Assembly (NCBI RefSeq): GCF_905207935.1
Contig: NZ_CAJLNI010000090.1
Span: forward strand, 1-7,735
Source: an uncultured Haemophilus sp.
Lineage (GTDB): Bacteria > Pseudomonadota > Gammaproteobacteria > Enterobacterales > Pasteurellaceae
Reading direction: 5' to 3'
Length of the DNA stretch: 7,735 nucleotides
Under the pieces are notes generated by a model. The model was not told the DNA's origin. It did no database searches and saw only the letters and a list, made by a program, of their open reading frames with translations. Of the stretch, positions 1 to 7,037 are shown piece by piece. The translations under genes were made by a program, and so were the position numbers. Each line of letters starts with the position of its first letter. The first letter of the stretch is position 1.

Positions 1-530
1 CTTCTTTCTGAAAAACGCGCTTGTGGTGATGGCATTTCAAATAAATCTTGGCGAACCGGGTTTCCTACCACTTCGGCATCTTTGAATGCCGTTGGGAAAG
101 CTTGTAAAACTCGGGTTGCAATTTTTGCTAACCATTCATTGGTTAAGCCCGCTACGGCATTTTGTTCATGTAAAATAACCGGCACACCACAAAGTTTTGC
201 AGCGATGCCACCTGGGCCAGATACATAACCGCCCATACCTAATACCGCATTAGGTTGATATTCTTGAATAATTTTACGAGCTTGCAATACTGCTCTTAAA
301 ATAGCAAAAGGTGCGCCTAGTAATGCTTTAATGCCTTTACCACGCAACCCTGAAATTTGAATAAAACGAATAGGAATGCCATGTTTTGGTACAAGCTGTG
401 CTTCCATGCGATCTTTGGTGCCTAACCAGCAAATTTCCCAACCTTCTTTTTGTAAGGTTTGAGCAACAGCGATGGCGGGGAAAACATGTCCACCAGTACC
501 ACCCGCCATAACTAATAATTTTTTACTCAT
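1..530 (-). CDS. murG: UDP-GlcNAc:lipid I N-acetylglucosaminyltransferase MurG, 5' part only
   Basis: MurG is a peripheral inner-membrane glycosyltransferase (GT-B fold, family GT28) that adds GlcNAc to lipid I and so makes lipid II, the substrate of FtsW. The window holds the first 176 codons, roughly half of a protein of about 350 residues; the frame is open to the left edge, so the gene is cut by the window and not broken. The visible part is the N-terminal acceptor domain, with the glycine-rich loop MAGGTGGHVFPA (8-19), WLGT (35-38), DRMEAQLVPKHGI (40-52), SGLRGKGIKAL (60-70), the second glycine-rich loop GMGGYVSGPGG (98-108), HEQN (121-124) and VVGNPVR (154-160). All are MurG signatures. 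The ATG at 528-530 lies 8 nt after ftsW, with TAGGA 6 nt upstream. murC would be expected next, outside the window. Confidence 0.98.
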   Translation of the reverse strand, partial: MSKKLLVMAGGTGGHVFPAIAVAQTLQKEGWEICWLGTKDRMEAQLVPKHGIPIRFIQISGLRGKGIKALLGAPFAILRAVLQARKIIQEYQPNAVLGMGGYVSGPGGIAAKLCGVPVILHEQNAVAGLTNEWLAKIATRVLQAFPTAFKDAEVVGNPVRQDLFEMPSPQARFSER

Positions 531-536
531 AAATAT

Positions 537-541
537 TCCTA
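537..541 (-). promoter_or_regulatory. murG ribosome binding site formed by the ftsW stop codon
   Basis: The coding strand reads TAGGA, then six bases (ATATTT), then the murG ATG. The first three bases of TAGGA are the ftsW stop codon, so ribosomes ending ftsW sit on the murG initiation site. This fixes the murG start and suggests coupled translation (inference). Confidence 0.75.
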
Positions 542-1723
542 ATCATCTCTCAAACGAGCTTGACCACCTCGTTGTAATCTATTTTCATGGTCAATACGCA
601 ATAAAATCCCTACGGTTGCCGACATAATAATGATACTTGAACCACCGTAACTCACTAATGGGAAAGTTAAACCTTTTGTTGGTAACATCCCTAAGGCCAT
701 GCCTAGATTGACAAAACCTTGGAAGAAAATCCAGAAACTAATACCTAAAGCAAAAAAGCCACGGAAACGTTGTTCTAACATGAGTGATTCTCGTCCGATT
801 TTCATCGCTCGGAAAATCAGTAACCCTAAGAGAATCACAACCACTAAAATACCAATAAAACCGAACTCTTCACCAATAATCGCCATGATAAAGTCAGTAT
901 GTGCTTCAGGAAGATAATCGAGTTTTTGAATGGAGTTACCGAGTCCTTCCCCACTAATTTCACCACGACCAAACGCCATTAAAGAGTTAGTCAGCTGGAA
1001 TCCTGTTCCGTATGGATCTTTAAATGGCTCTAAGAAACCGGTAAAACGTTTTAAACGATAAGAGGCGGAGAGAACCAGCCATACAAAGAGGAGTATGCCT
1101 GTACCAATTAGCAAAATAAATTGCCAAAAATTTGCACCGACAATAAAAAGCATGCCAAAGGTAATAACGAAAAGTACAACGGTACTCCCTAAGTCAGGCT
1201 GAGCTAGTAAGAATATCCCTAATACGCCCATCACAATGAAAGGCTTAGCCGCACTGAATTTTTTACCACGAACTTCATCATAACGACGCGTAAAATAGCT
1301 CGCCAGGAAACAAGTTAAAGCTAGCTTAGCAAATTCCGCAGGCTGGAAATTTAAAATTCCTAAAGAAATCCAACGTTTAGCCCCATTAACAGAAGTCCCG
1401 ATACCAAGAACCAGTATTAATAAAACAATAGCTAACAAGAAGACTTTTGCGTGCCACTTTTCCCATTGAGAGGAAGAAATTTGGAGAGTTAAATAACAAG
1501 TTGCTAAAGAAAGTAAGACATACACGGCATCACGTTTAGCAAAATAGAATGTATCATTAAATACGCGTGCACTGTAAGGCATTGAGGCAGAAGTTACCGC
1601 TACTAAACCAATCAGCAATAGCACGACAAAAAGCCAAAACAATGCGCGATCGTAAAGTAATCCTTGCGGTGTCACTCTCGCCCATTGTTCATAATTTTGT
1701 TTAATTTTATTGATAAATTCCAT
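539..1723 (-). CDS. ftsW: Septal peptidoglycan polymerase FtsW (SEDS family)
   Basis: FtsW is the SEDS-family glycosyltransferase that polymerises lipid II at the division septum as a partner of FtsI (PBP3), whose gene ends this same window upstream. The 394-residue protein is almost wholly hydrophobic, with about ten membrane segments (roughly 26-46, 65-82, 94-111, 130-146, 162-175, 179-196, 199-220, 279-304, 323-345 and 354-376). Motifs are NGAKRWISLG with FQPAEFAKLA (113-135), AQPDLGST (174-181), KDPYGTGFQLTNSLMAFGRGE (235-255), the large loop GEGLGNSIQKLDYLPEAHTDF, and LPTKGLTFPLVSYGGSS (347-363). Asp277 in HTDF matches the conserved catalytic aspartate of SEDS enzymes. GRGEISGEGLGNS and the position in the dcw cluster favour FtsW over its paralogue RodA. 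The ATG at 1721-1723 has AGGG 5 nt upstream, and the murD stop is 14 nt away. Its TAG stop is part of the murG ribosome site. Confidence 0.97.
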   Translation of the reverse strand: MEFINKIKQNYEQWARVTPQGLLYDRALFWLFVVLLLIGLVAVTSASMPYSARVFNDTFYFAKRDAVYVLLSLATCYLTLQISSSQWEKWHAKVFLLAIVLLILVLGIGTSVNGAKRWISLGILNFQPAEFAKLALTCFLASYFTRRYDEVRGKKFSAAKPFIVMGVLGIFLLAQPDLGSTVVLFVITFGMLFIVGANFWQFILLIGTGILLFVWLVLSASYRLKRFTGFLEPFKDPYGTGFQLTNSLMAFGRGEISGEGLGNSIQKLDYLPEAHTDFIMAIIGEEFGFIGILVVVILLGLLIFRAMKIGRESLMLEQRFRGFFALGISFWIFFQGFVNLGMALGMLPTKGLTFPLVSYGGSSIIIMSATVGILLRIDHENRLQRGGQARLRDD

Positions 1724-1737
1724 TATTACCCTAATTT

Positions 1738-3051
1738 TTAAGCTAATTTTGCTAGACGAGTAAACTCTTCGCCACGTTTTTCAAAAGAGGCAAACTGATC
1801 CAAACTTGCACAAGCGGGAGATAATAACACCATATCGCCTGATTTTAAATGTGGACGTAAAAATGAAATGGCTTGTTCCATGGTTTCAAACAAATGACTT
1901 TGACTTGAAAGTGCTGCAAGTTGTTTGCCATCACGACCAAAACAATAGGTTGAGATATGGGGTTGGTTGATTAAATCAGCGAGTTCAGAAAAATCTGCAC
2001 CTTTGCCATCACCACCTAATAAAAGATGTAATGTTCCTTCAACATATAACCCTGCTAATGCCGCAACGGTACTGCCTACATTGGTGGCTTTAGAATCATT
2101 AATCCAGCGAATGCCATTCGCTTGATGCGCTAATTGGAAACGATGGTCTAGGCCTTTAAATTGACGAAGTGCGGTACGAATTGCCTCTAAATTTATGCTA
2201 ACTGCTTGCGCTAACGCTGTCGCCGCTAAAATATTCATGTAATTATGACGGCCAACTAAGGTTGCTTCATCACAAGGTAAAATTACTTCCTCTTTCGCCA
2301 TTAAGTACCGTTTACCGTTTTCGGTTTTCAACCAGTAATCCGCTTGATTTTCAGCAAAAGACACAACCTTTTTAGCTTGATTTTCACCTTCGCCAAAAGT
2401 GAGTTTATCTTCTAAGTTCACTACTGCGGTTTCCGCATTGTGGTAAATACGTAATTTGGCTTGGCGATAATCTTCTAAATCTACATAGCGATCCATATGA
2501 TCTTCAGTCACATTAAGCACTGTCGCTGCAGCCGCTTTCAAACTATAAGTGGTTTCTAGTTGGAAACTGGAAAGCTCTAATACATAAAGATCGCAATCTT
2601 CATTTAATAATGACAACGCAGGAATACCAATATTTCCCCCCATTCCCACTTTTATTCCGGCCGCTTTTGCCATTTCATAGACTAATGTTGTCACAGTACT
2701 TTTACCGTTAGAACCGGTAATCCCAATAATTGGCTTGGTGGCAGCTCGGCAGAATAATTCGATATCCCCTATCACTTCCACGCCTGCTGAAAGTGCGGTC
2801 TGAATTTCAGGTGTTTTTACCGCGAGTCCTGGGCTAATGACAATAATATCGCTTTCAAGTAACCATTGTTGATTTAGACTACCTGTGTGTAAAGGAACAT
2901 TTTTAGGTAATTGCTCCGCGCCTGCTGGATGTTGACGTGTATCAATCACACGGATATTAGCTTGTTGAGATTGAAGATATTCAACGCAAGAAAGGCCTGT
3001 TTTCCCAAGGCCTATGATGGTGATAGTTTTATTTTGATATAGAGTTGTCAT
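1738..3051 (-). CDS. murD: UDP-N-acetylmuramoyl-L-alanine:D-glutamate ligase MurD
   Basis: MurD adds D-glutamate to UDP-MurNAc-L-Ala in the cytoplasm, the second residue of the stem peptide, using ATP. With the ATG at 3049-3051 the protein is 437 residues, within one residue of the usual family length. It shows the N-terminal nucleotide-fold motif IIGLGKTGLS (12-21), the P-loop GSNGKST (113-119), HMDRY followed by Lys199 in QAKLRIY (the probable carbamylated lysine), INDSKATN (317-324), LGGDGKGADF (345-354) and SPACASLDQF (411-420), which belongs to the D-Glu binding region. The reading frame stays open 50 codons upstream to an ATG at 3201, but that extension crosses the hairpin and overlaps mraY in another frame. 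It also has no MurD counterpart, so I reject it. The sequence before the chosen ATG has GAGAGAAG about 9 nt upstream, a modest ribosome site. ftsW starts 14 nt downstream. Two uptake signals lie in the gene. Confidence 0.97.
   Translation of the reverse strand: MTTLYQNKTITIIGLGKTGLSCVEYLQSQQANIRVIDTRQHPAGAEQLPKNVPLHTGSLNQQWLLESDIIVISPGLAVKTPEIQTALSAGVEVIGDIELFCRAATKPIIGITGSNGKSTVTTLVYEMAKAAGIKVGMGGNIGIPALSLLNEDCDLYVLELSSFQLETTYSLKAAAATVLNVTEDHMDRYVDLEDYRQAKLRIYHNAETAVVNLEDKLTFGEGENQAKKVVSFAENQADYWLKTENGKRYLMAKEEVILPCDEATLVGRHNYMNILAATALAQAVSINLEAIRTALRQFKGLDHRFQLAHQANGIRWINDSKATNVGSTVAALAGLYVEGTLHLLLGGDGKGADFSELADLINQPHISTYCFGRDGKQLAALSSQSHLFETMEQAISFLRPHLKSGDMVLLSPACASLDQFASFEKRGEEFTRLAKLA
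2167..2175 (+). repeat. DNA uptake signal sequence (AAGTGCGGT) in murD
   Basis: Perfect 9-base Haemophilus-type uptake signal core, with AAGTGCGGT on the plus strand. On the murD strand it reads ACC GCA CTT and encodes Thr-Ala-Leu. These signals are preferred by the competence DNA-uptake machinery of Haemophilus. Confidence 0.9.
2791..2799 (+). repeat. DNA uptake signal sequence (AAGTGCGGT) in murD
   Basis: Perfect uptake signal core on the plus strand inside murD, encoding Thr-Ala-Leu in the IQTALSAG stretch at residues 85-87 of the protein. Confidence 0.9.
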
Positions 3052-3082
3052 GTTGTTTTTCTTCTCTCGTATTCTGGGATCA

Positions 3083-3109
3083 CGCAGGGTGCAACAAGTG
3101 CACCCTACA
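3083..3109 (-). repeat. REP-like hairpin with GTAG head in the mraY-murD gap
   Basis: On the coding (minus) strand the sequence reads GTAG followed by a hairpin: a perfect 8-bp inverted repeat, AGGGTGCA (3099-3106) and TGCACCCT (3086-3093), around a 5-nt loop, CTTGT. It begins 7 nt after the mraY stop. GTAG at the foot of a short GC-rich palindrome is the hallmark of REP elements mobilised by REP-associated tyrosine transposases (established knowledge); assigning this copy to that class is inference from one example. There is no T-run after the stem on either strand, so it does not look like an intrinsic terminator. It could instead stabilise or help process the mRNA between mraY and murD. 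Confidence 0.6.
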
Positions 3110-3113
3110 AAAA

Positions 3114-4196
3114 TTATCTTAGTTTGAGCGTTACAAGCCCCATCAACACCAACATCAAGGATATAATCCAAAACCGAATAATCACTCTTGGTTCTGGCCA
3201 ACCTTTTAATTCAAAGTGGTGATGAATTGGTGCCATTCTAAAAATACGTTGTTTTCTTAATTTGTAAGAACCCACTTGCAAAATCACAGACAAGGCTTCA
3301 ACAACAAATACACCGCCCATAATCACTAATAAGAATTCTTGACGAACAAGGATGGCAACGACACCGAGTGCGCCACCAAGTGCAAGAGAGCCTACATCAC
3401 CCATAAAGACTTGAGCCGGATAAGTGTTAAACCATAAGAATCCTAAGCCTGCGCCTACGATTGCAGTACAGAACACCACCACTTCAGAACTATATTTGAT
3501 GTAAGGAATATGTAAGTATTCTGCAAAATTAACGTTACCGGTCGCCCATGCGATTAAAGCAAATGCACCTGCGACTAACGCTGTTGGCATGATGGCAAGA
3601 CCATCTAAACCGTCAGTTAAGTTTACCGCATTGCCTGTACCGACAATTACAAAGTAAGACAACACAATATAGAATAAACCTAATTGTGGCATGATATCTT
3701 TGAAGAATGGAATCACTAAACGGGTCGCATCGGTATCATGGCCTAACCAGTACAACCAAATGATCGCTACTAATGCCACAACAGACATCCAGAAATATTT
3801 CCAACGAGCAATTAAACCATCGGTATTTTTACGCGTGATTTTACGGAAATCATCCACAAAACCAATTGCACCATAACCAAACAGCACAAATAAGCAAATC
3901 CAAACATAAGGATTTGCTAAGTTAGCCCATAATAACGTACTGACACCAATGGAGAATAAAATCATCACACCACCCATAGTTGGGGTGCCCTTTTTCGCAA
4001 AGTGACTTTCAGGTCCATCATTACGCACTTCTTGCCCAAATTTTAAAATTTGAAGGCGTTTGATCACTTTCGGACCAATCCATAAAGAAATGAAAAGTGC
4101 GGTCAATAATGCCAAAATCGCACGTACGGTAATATAGGAAATGGCATTGAATGCCGTTTCATAGCGAACTAAATATTCAGCAAGCCAAACTAACAT
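3114..4196 (-). CDS. mraY: Phospho-N-acetylmuramoyl-pentapeptide-transferase MraY
   Basis: MraY is the polytopic inner-membrane enzyme that transfers phospho-MurNAc-pentapeptide from UDP to undecaprenyl phosphate, making lipid I and releasing UMP. The 360-residue protein is the same length as the E. coli enzyme, and its key residues fall at the same numbers: Asp115-Asp116 in GFVDDFRK, NLTDGLDGL at 192-200, Asp267 in FMGDVGS, and the MAPIHHHFELKGWPE loop with three histidines at 325-327. About ten hydrophobic segments are visible, for example around 22-40, 76-91, 98-114, 134-151, 172-188 and 340-357. The ATG at 4194-4196 is preceded by a good ribosome site, AAAGGATA, inside the murF end. The gene overlaps murF by 7 nt. 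Downstream of its TAA stop there is an unusual 62-nt gap with a hairpin before murD. One uptake signal encodes Thr-Ala-Leu at residues 32-34. Confidence 0.98.
   Translation of the reverse strand: MLVWLAEYLVRYETAFNAISYITVRAILALLTALFISLWIGPKVIKRLQILKFGQEVRNDGPESHFAKKGTPTMGGVMILFSIGVSTLLWANLANPYVWICLFVLFGYGAIGFVDDFRKITRKNTDGLIARWKYFWMSVVALVAIIWLYWLGHDTDATRLVIPFFKDIMPQLGLFYIVLSYFVIVGTGNAVNLTDGLDGLAIMPTALVAGAFALIAWATGNVNFAEYLHIPYIKYSSEVVVFCTAIVGAGLGFLWFNTYPAQVFMGDVGSLALGGALGVVAILVRQEFLLVIMGGVFVVEALSVILQVGSYKLRKQRIFRMAPIHHHFELKGWPEPRVIIRFWIISLMLVLMGLVTLKLR
4095..4103 (+). repeat. DNA uptake signal sequence (AAGTGCGGT) in mraY
   Basis: Perfect uptake signal core on the plus strand inside mraY, preceded by AA and followed by CAATAAT, which partly fits the extended AT-rich consensus. 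It encodes Thr-Ala-Leu within the first membrane segment (LLTALFISLW). Confidence 0.9.
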
Positions 4197-5560
4197 AAGC
4201 TATCCTTTAATGAATAAATCGTCTCTTCCATTTTCATTGAACGCGAGCCTTTCGCTAATACGACGACTTTTTGGTTTTCTTGTAATTTCTGTTTAATAAT
4301 ATCTAACGCATAAGCTGTCAATTCAGCTTTATCTGTAAAATGTTTTCCCAAAACAGCTTCAGAAATGACCGCACTTTCTGTTCCGTAAGAAAGCACTAAA
4401 TCTAATTTAGCTTGTTTGGCGTGCTCACCCACTTGTTGATGGCATTTTAGGCTATCCTCGCCTAATTCTTTCATATCTCCTACGAGTAGAATACGGAAAG
4501 CATCATAACCTTTTAAAACATCAATCGCAGCTTGTAAAGAATCGACATTCGCATTGTAAGTATCATCTAATAAAAGTAGATTTTCATTCACTTGAATCGG
4601 GAATAATCGTCCTTTTACTTGAGAACGATGTTCAAGACCTGCTTTTACATCAGCAAGACTCGCGCCCACATTCATAGCAAGTGCGGTCGCCGCCAAAGCA
4701 TTTTTTACATTATGCTCACCTAAATAAGGCAAATTAATTTCAATACTACCTTTTGGCGAAACTAACGTAAACGTTGATCCATTGGGTGAATGTTTTACAT
4801 TTTCAGCTTTGTAATCGCCACCATTAAAATATTGAATAGCATGCGAACCAATTTCTTTTTGCCACAATTCAATATAATTATGTTCACTGTTAATAATCGC
4901 CACGCCATTTTGGGTTAAACCACGATAGATTTCACCTTTTGCACGTGCGACACCTTCAATGGAACCAAAACCTTCTAAATGTGCTGCTGCTACATTATTC
5001 ACTAATGCGGCTTCAGGCTGTGCAAGATGCGTAGTGTAATCAATTTCACCTTGATGATTAGCACCTAATTCAATAACAGCAAATTTATGTTGTTCGGTTA
5101 AGCGTAATAACGTTAAAGGTACGCCAATATCGTTGTTGAAATTACCATTTGTGAATAATACAGCTTCAGGATTGCCCGCTGTTTGTTGCAGAATGGATGC
5201 GGTCATCTCTTTCACCGTAGTTTTACCCGATGAACCTGTCATCGCCACAGTACGAGGATTAATTTTTTCACGTAACCATTTTGCTAATTGACCAAGAGCT
5301 AAGCGCGTATCTGCAACAACTAATTGTGGCGTTGCAATTTCAGTGTTGGCTTGTTGCACAACTAAGGCTGTCGCACCTTGCTCAACGGCTTTATCTAAGT
5401 ATTGATGTGCATCAAAATGCTCACCTTTTAATGCAAAGAAAAGCGAGTTGGATACAGTTTTGCGCGTATCCGTATTGATATTTTCAACAACGATCTGCCC
5501 ATCTCCAATAAGATTAGCATTTAAAATTTGAGCAAGCTGTTGGGTAGTTAGTTTAATCAT
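4190..5560 (-). CDS. murF: UDP-MurNAc-tripeptide:D-alanyl-D-alanine ligase MurF
   Basis: MurF joins the dipeptide D-Ala-D-Ala to UDP-MurNAc-tripeptide in the cytoplasm, using ATP, and so completes the pentapeptide precursor used by MraY. The 456-residue protein has an N-terminal substrate domain with INTDTRKTVSNSLFFALKGE (about 28-47), the P-loop TGSSGKTT at 108-115, NGNFNNDIGVP at about 138-148, and DDTYNANVDS at 332-341; the last two are MurF signatures that separate it from MurE. AKGSRSMKME lies near the C-terminus. The start is 7 nt after the murE stop, but the DNA before it (AAATAAAAACAGA) has no convincing Shine-Dalgarno sequence, so coupling to murE termination is likely (inference). 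The gene ends with TAG at 4190-4192, inside the first codons of mraY, a 7-nt overlap. Two uptake signals lie within it. Length is normal. Confidence 0.98.
   Translation of the reverse strand: MIKLTTQQLAQILNANLIGDGQIVVENINTDTRKTVSNSLFFALKGEHFDAHQYLDKAVEQGATALVVQQANTEIATPQLVVADTRLALGQLAKWLREKINPRTVAMTGSSGKTTVKEMTASILQQTAGNPEAVLFTNGNFNNDIGVPLTLLRLTEQHKFAVIELGANHQGEIDYTTHLAQPEAALVNNVAAAHLEGFGSIEGVARAKGEIYRGLTQNGVAIINSEHNYIELWQKEIGSHAIQYFNGGDYKAENVKHSPNGSTFTLVSPKGSIEINLPYLGEHNVKNALAATALAMNVGASLADVKAGLEHRSQVKGRLFPIQVNENLLLLDDTYNANVDSLQAAIDVLKGYDAFRILLVGDMKELGEDSLKCHQQVGEHAKQAKLDLVLSYGTESAVISEAVLGKHFTDKAELTAYALDIIKQKLQENQKVVVLAKGSRSMKMEETIYSLKDSLC
4201..4208 (-). promoter_or_regulatory. mraY ribosome binding site inside the end of murF
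   Basis: AAAGGATA lies in the murF codons for the final Lys-Asp, with the AAGGA core 6 nt from the mraY ATG. It is the strongest Shine-Dalgarno match among the internal junctions of the window. It supports the ATG at 4194-4196 as the mraY start despite the 7-nt overlap (ATGTTAG) with murF. Confidence 0.75.
4368..4376 (-). repeat. DNA uptake signal sequence (AAGTGCGGT) in murF
   Basis: Perfect uptake signal core on the minus strand (ACCGCACTT on plus). It is the same sense as murF and is read as Ser-Ala-Val in GTESAVISE near the C-terminus. Confidence 0.9.
4679..4687 (+). repeat. DNA uptake signal sequence (AAGTGCGGT) in murF
   Basis: Perfect uptake signal core on the plus strand inside murF, encoding Thr-Ala-Leu in the stretch NALAATALAMNVG that follows the central ATPase domain. 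Confidence 0.9.
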
Positions 5561-5567
5561 TCTGTTT

Positions 5568-7037
5568 TTATTTTTTCGTTAAATAGGCTTCAGCCACTTC
5601 TTGATCAGAGAAATGAAGTATTTTATCTCCAATGATTTGATAGTTTTCATGGCCTTTACCGGCAATCACAATCACATCGTTTTCAACCGCATTCTCAATG
5701 GTAAATTTGATGGCTTCTTCGCGATCCGGAATCACTCCAACATCTTCCATTCGGCTAAAACCCGTAAGGATATCTGCTTCAATTTTATTTGGATCTTCTG
5801 TACGCGGATTATCTTGAGTTACGATCACTAAATCTGCAAACTGTTCAGCAGCTTTTGCCATCAGCGGACGCTTGCCTGCATCACGATCTCCGCCACAACC
5901 AAAGATACACCAAAGTTTACCTTTGCAGTGTTCACGCGCGGCATTTAATGCCTTTTCTAATGCATCTGGAGTATGGGCATAATCAACGATAACCGTTGGT
6001 TTACCTGCTTTCTTAATCAATTCCATTCTTCCATTTACCCCTTTTAGCTGTGAAACTGTGCGGATAAGATCGTCGAAAGAATAACCTAAAGCTAATAAAA
6101 CAGCCGTGGCTAACAGCAGATTACTCACGTTAAACGCGCCAATTAATGGGCTATGTAATGTGCCATTACCCCAACTTGAAGCAACATCAATCATCGCACC
6201 TTCGTGAGTGAAACGAATCTGTGTTGCATAAAGCCATTGTTTAGAAGTTGGTTGAAAATCCGGGCGACAGCTGACTGCAATACCATTTGGTAATTCATTT
6301 AACCATGCAGCACCAATTGGATCGTCAGCATTGAGAATTTGTAATTCGGGGGCTAAATCAATGAAAAAGCGTTTTTTAGCTTCTGCATACTTTTCCATTG
6401 TCTCGTGATAATCCAAATGATCACGACTTAAATTGGTAAAAATGGCGGCTTTAAATTTAAGGGCTTCAACACGGTGTTGAACTAAACCATGTGAAGACAC
6501 TTCGATAGAAGCAAAATCTGCCCCATTCTCTACAAAATTAGCGAGGTTTTCTTGAACTTCAACGGCTGAGCCTGTGGTATTTTTGGCTTCTTTGACTTGA
6601 CCTAATAAACCATTGCCAATGGTGCCCATGACGGCTGCTTTATGGCCGAATAGCGTTGCCCATTGGGCTAATAATTGAGAAACGGTAGTTTTACCGTTTG
6701 TTCCAGTTACACCAACTAAAGTCAGTTTTTCGGAAGGATGTTCATAGAATTTACCTGCCAATGCAGAAAGATTGGCAGATAAATGATAGTAATGAATCAC
6801 AGGCACATTATTTTGCCATTGGATGCTTAAATGCTCGTTTTCTAAATCTGTTTCTAAAACGACCGCACTTGCGCCAGAAGAGATGGCTTGAGGAACAAAT
6901 TGACTCGCATCAAAACGATGCCCTTTTACTGCCACAAACAAATCACCTTGGGTCACTTTGCGGCTGTCTAACACCATCGCCTTCACATTAATGTCTGAAA
7001 GCACCGGAAGATCAAAAAGTGCGGTCAATTTTTTCAT
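5568..7037 (-). CDS. murE: UDP-MurNAc-L-Ala-D-Glu:meso-diaminopimelate ligase MurE
   Basis: This cytoplasmic ATP-dependent ligase adds meso-diaminopimelate, the third residue of the peptidoglycan stem peptide, to UDP-MurNAc-L-Ala-D-Glu. The 489-residue product has the three Mur ligase domains. The N-terminal UDP-binding domain (about 1-100) contains LDSRKVTQGDLFVAVKGH. The central ATPase domain has the P-loop TGTNGKTT at 111-118, and Lys221 in YAEAKK is the probable carbamylated lysine. The C-terminal domain has GRMEL (336-340), VDYAHTPDAL (351-360) and DNPR (409-412). DNPR recognises meso-diaminopimelate in the family, so the enzyme should be of the Gram-negative type rather than a lysine-adding one. 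The ATG start at 7035-7037 lies 14 nt after the ftsI stop, with AAAAGG about 7 nt upstream. Two uptake signals lie inside the gene, one at codons 4-6. Length is typical and no defect is seen. Confidence 0.98.
   Translation of the reverse strand: MKKLTALFDLPVLSDINVKAMVLDSRKVTQGDLFVAVKGHRFDASQFVPQAISSGASAVVLETDLENEHLSIQWQNNVPVIHYYHLSANLSALAGKFYEHPSEKLTLVGVTGTNGKTTVSQLLAQWATLFGHKAAVMGTIGNGLLGQVKEAKNTTGSAVEVQENLANFVENGADFASIEVSSHGLVQHRVEALKFKAAIFTNLSRDHLDYHETMEKYAEAKKRFFIDLAPELQILNADDPIGAAWLNELPNGIAVSCRPDFQPTSKQWLYATQIRFTHEGAMIDVASSWGNGTLHSPLIGAFNVSNLLLATAVLLALGYSFDDLIRTVSQLKGVNGRMELIKKAGKPTVIVDYAHTPDALEKALNAAREHCKGKLWCIFGCGGDRDAGKRPLMAKAAEQFADLVIVTQDNPRTEDPNKIEADILTGFSRMEDVGVIPDREEAIKFTIENAVENDVIVIAGKGHENYQIIGDKILHFSDQEVAEAYLTKK
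6862..6870 (-). repeat. DNA uptake signal sequence (AAGTGCGGT) in murE
   Basis: Perfect uptake signal core on the minus strand (ACCGCACTT on plus). It is the same sense as murE and is read as Ser-Ala-Val in SSGASAVVLET of the N-terminal domain. Confidence 0.9.
7017..7025 (+). repeat. DNA uptake signal sequence (AAGTGCGGT) at the murE start
   Basis: Perfect uptake signal core on the plus strand, encoding Thr-Ala-Leu near residues 5-7 of MurE. It is followed by CAATTTTTTCATTATTTT, which fits the two AT-rich tracts of the extended Haemophilus consensus. Those tracts cover the murE start codon and run toward its ribosome site. Confidence 0.92.

Noticed and set aside
1810..1819. ACAAGCGGGA in murD as an Actinobacillus-type uptake signal
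   Set aside because: It departs from ACAAGCGGTC at its end, is a single near match, and encodes the conserved SPACASLD motif. The window otherwise carries the Haemophilus-type signal.
3096..3104. AAGTGCACC within the hairpin as an uptake signal
   Set aside because: It matches only the first six of nine core bases, and the rest belongs to the palindrome.
3083..3109. The mraY-murD hairpin as an intrinsic terminator
   Set aside because: There is no T-run after the stem on either strand, and the downstream genes murD, ftsW and murG are essential parts of the same operon.
1738..3201. A longer murD reading frame with 50 extra N-terminal residues
   Set aside because: The extension runs through the hairpin and overlaps mraY in another frame, has no MurD-like sequence, and the ATG at 3051 gives the family's normal length and N-terminus.
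5601..6991. Plus-strand open frames of 60-97 codons opposite the mur genes
   Set aside because: They are short, antisense to conserved coding sequence, lack ribosome sites or recognisable domains, and are explained as shadow frames.
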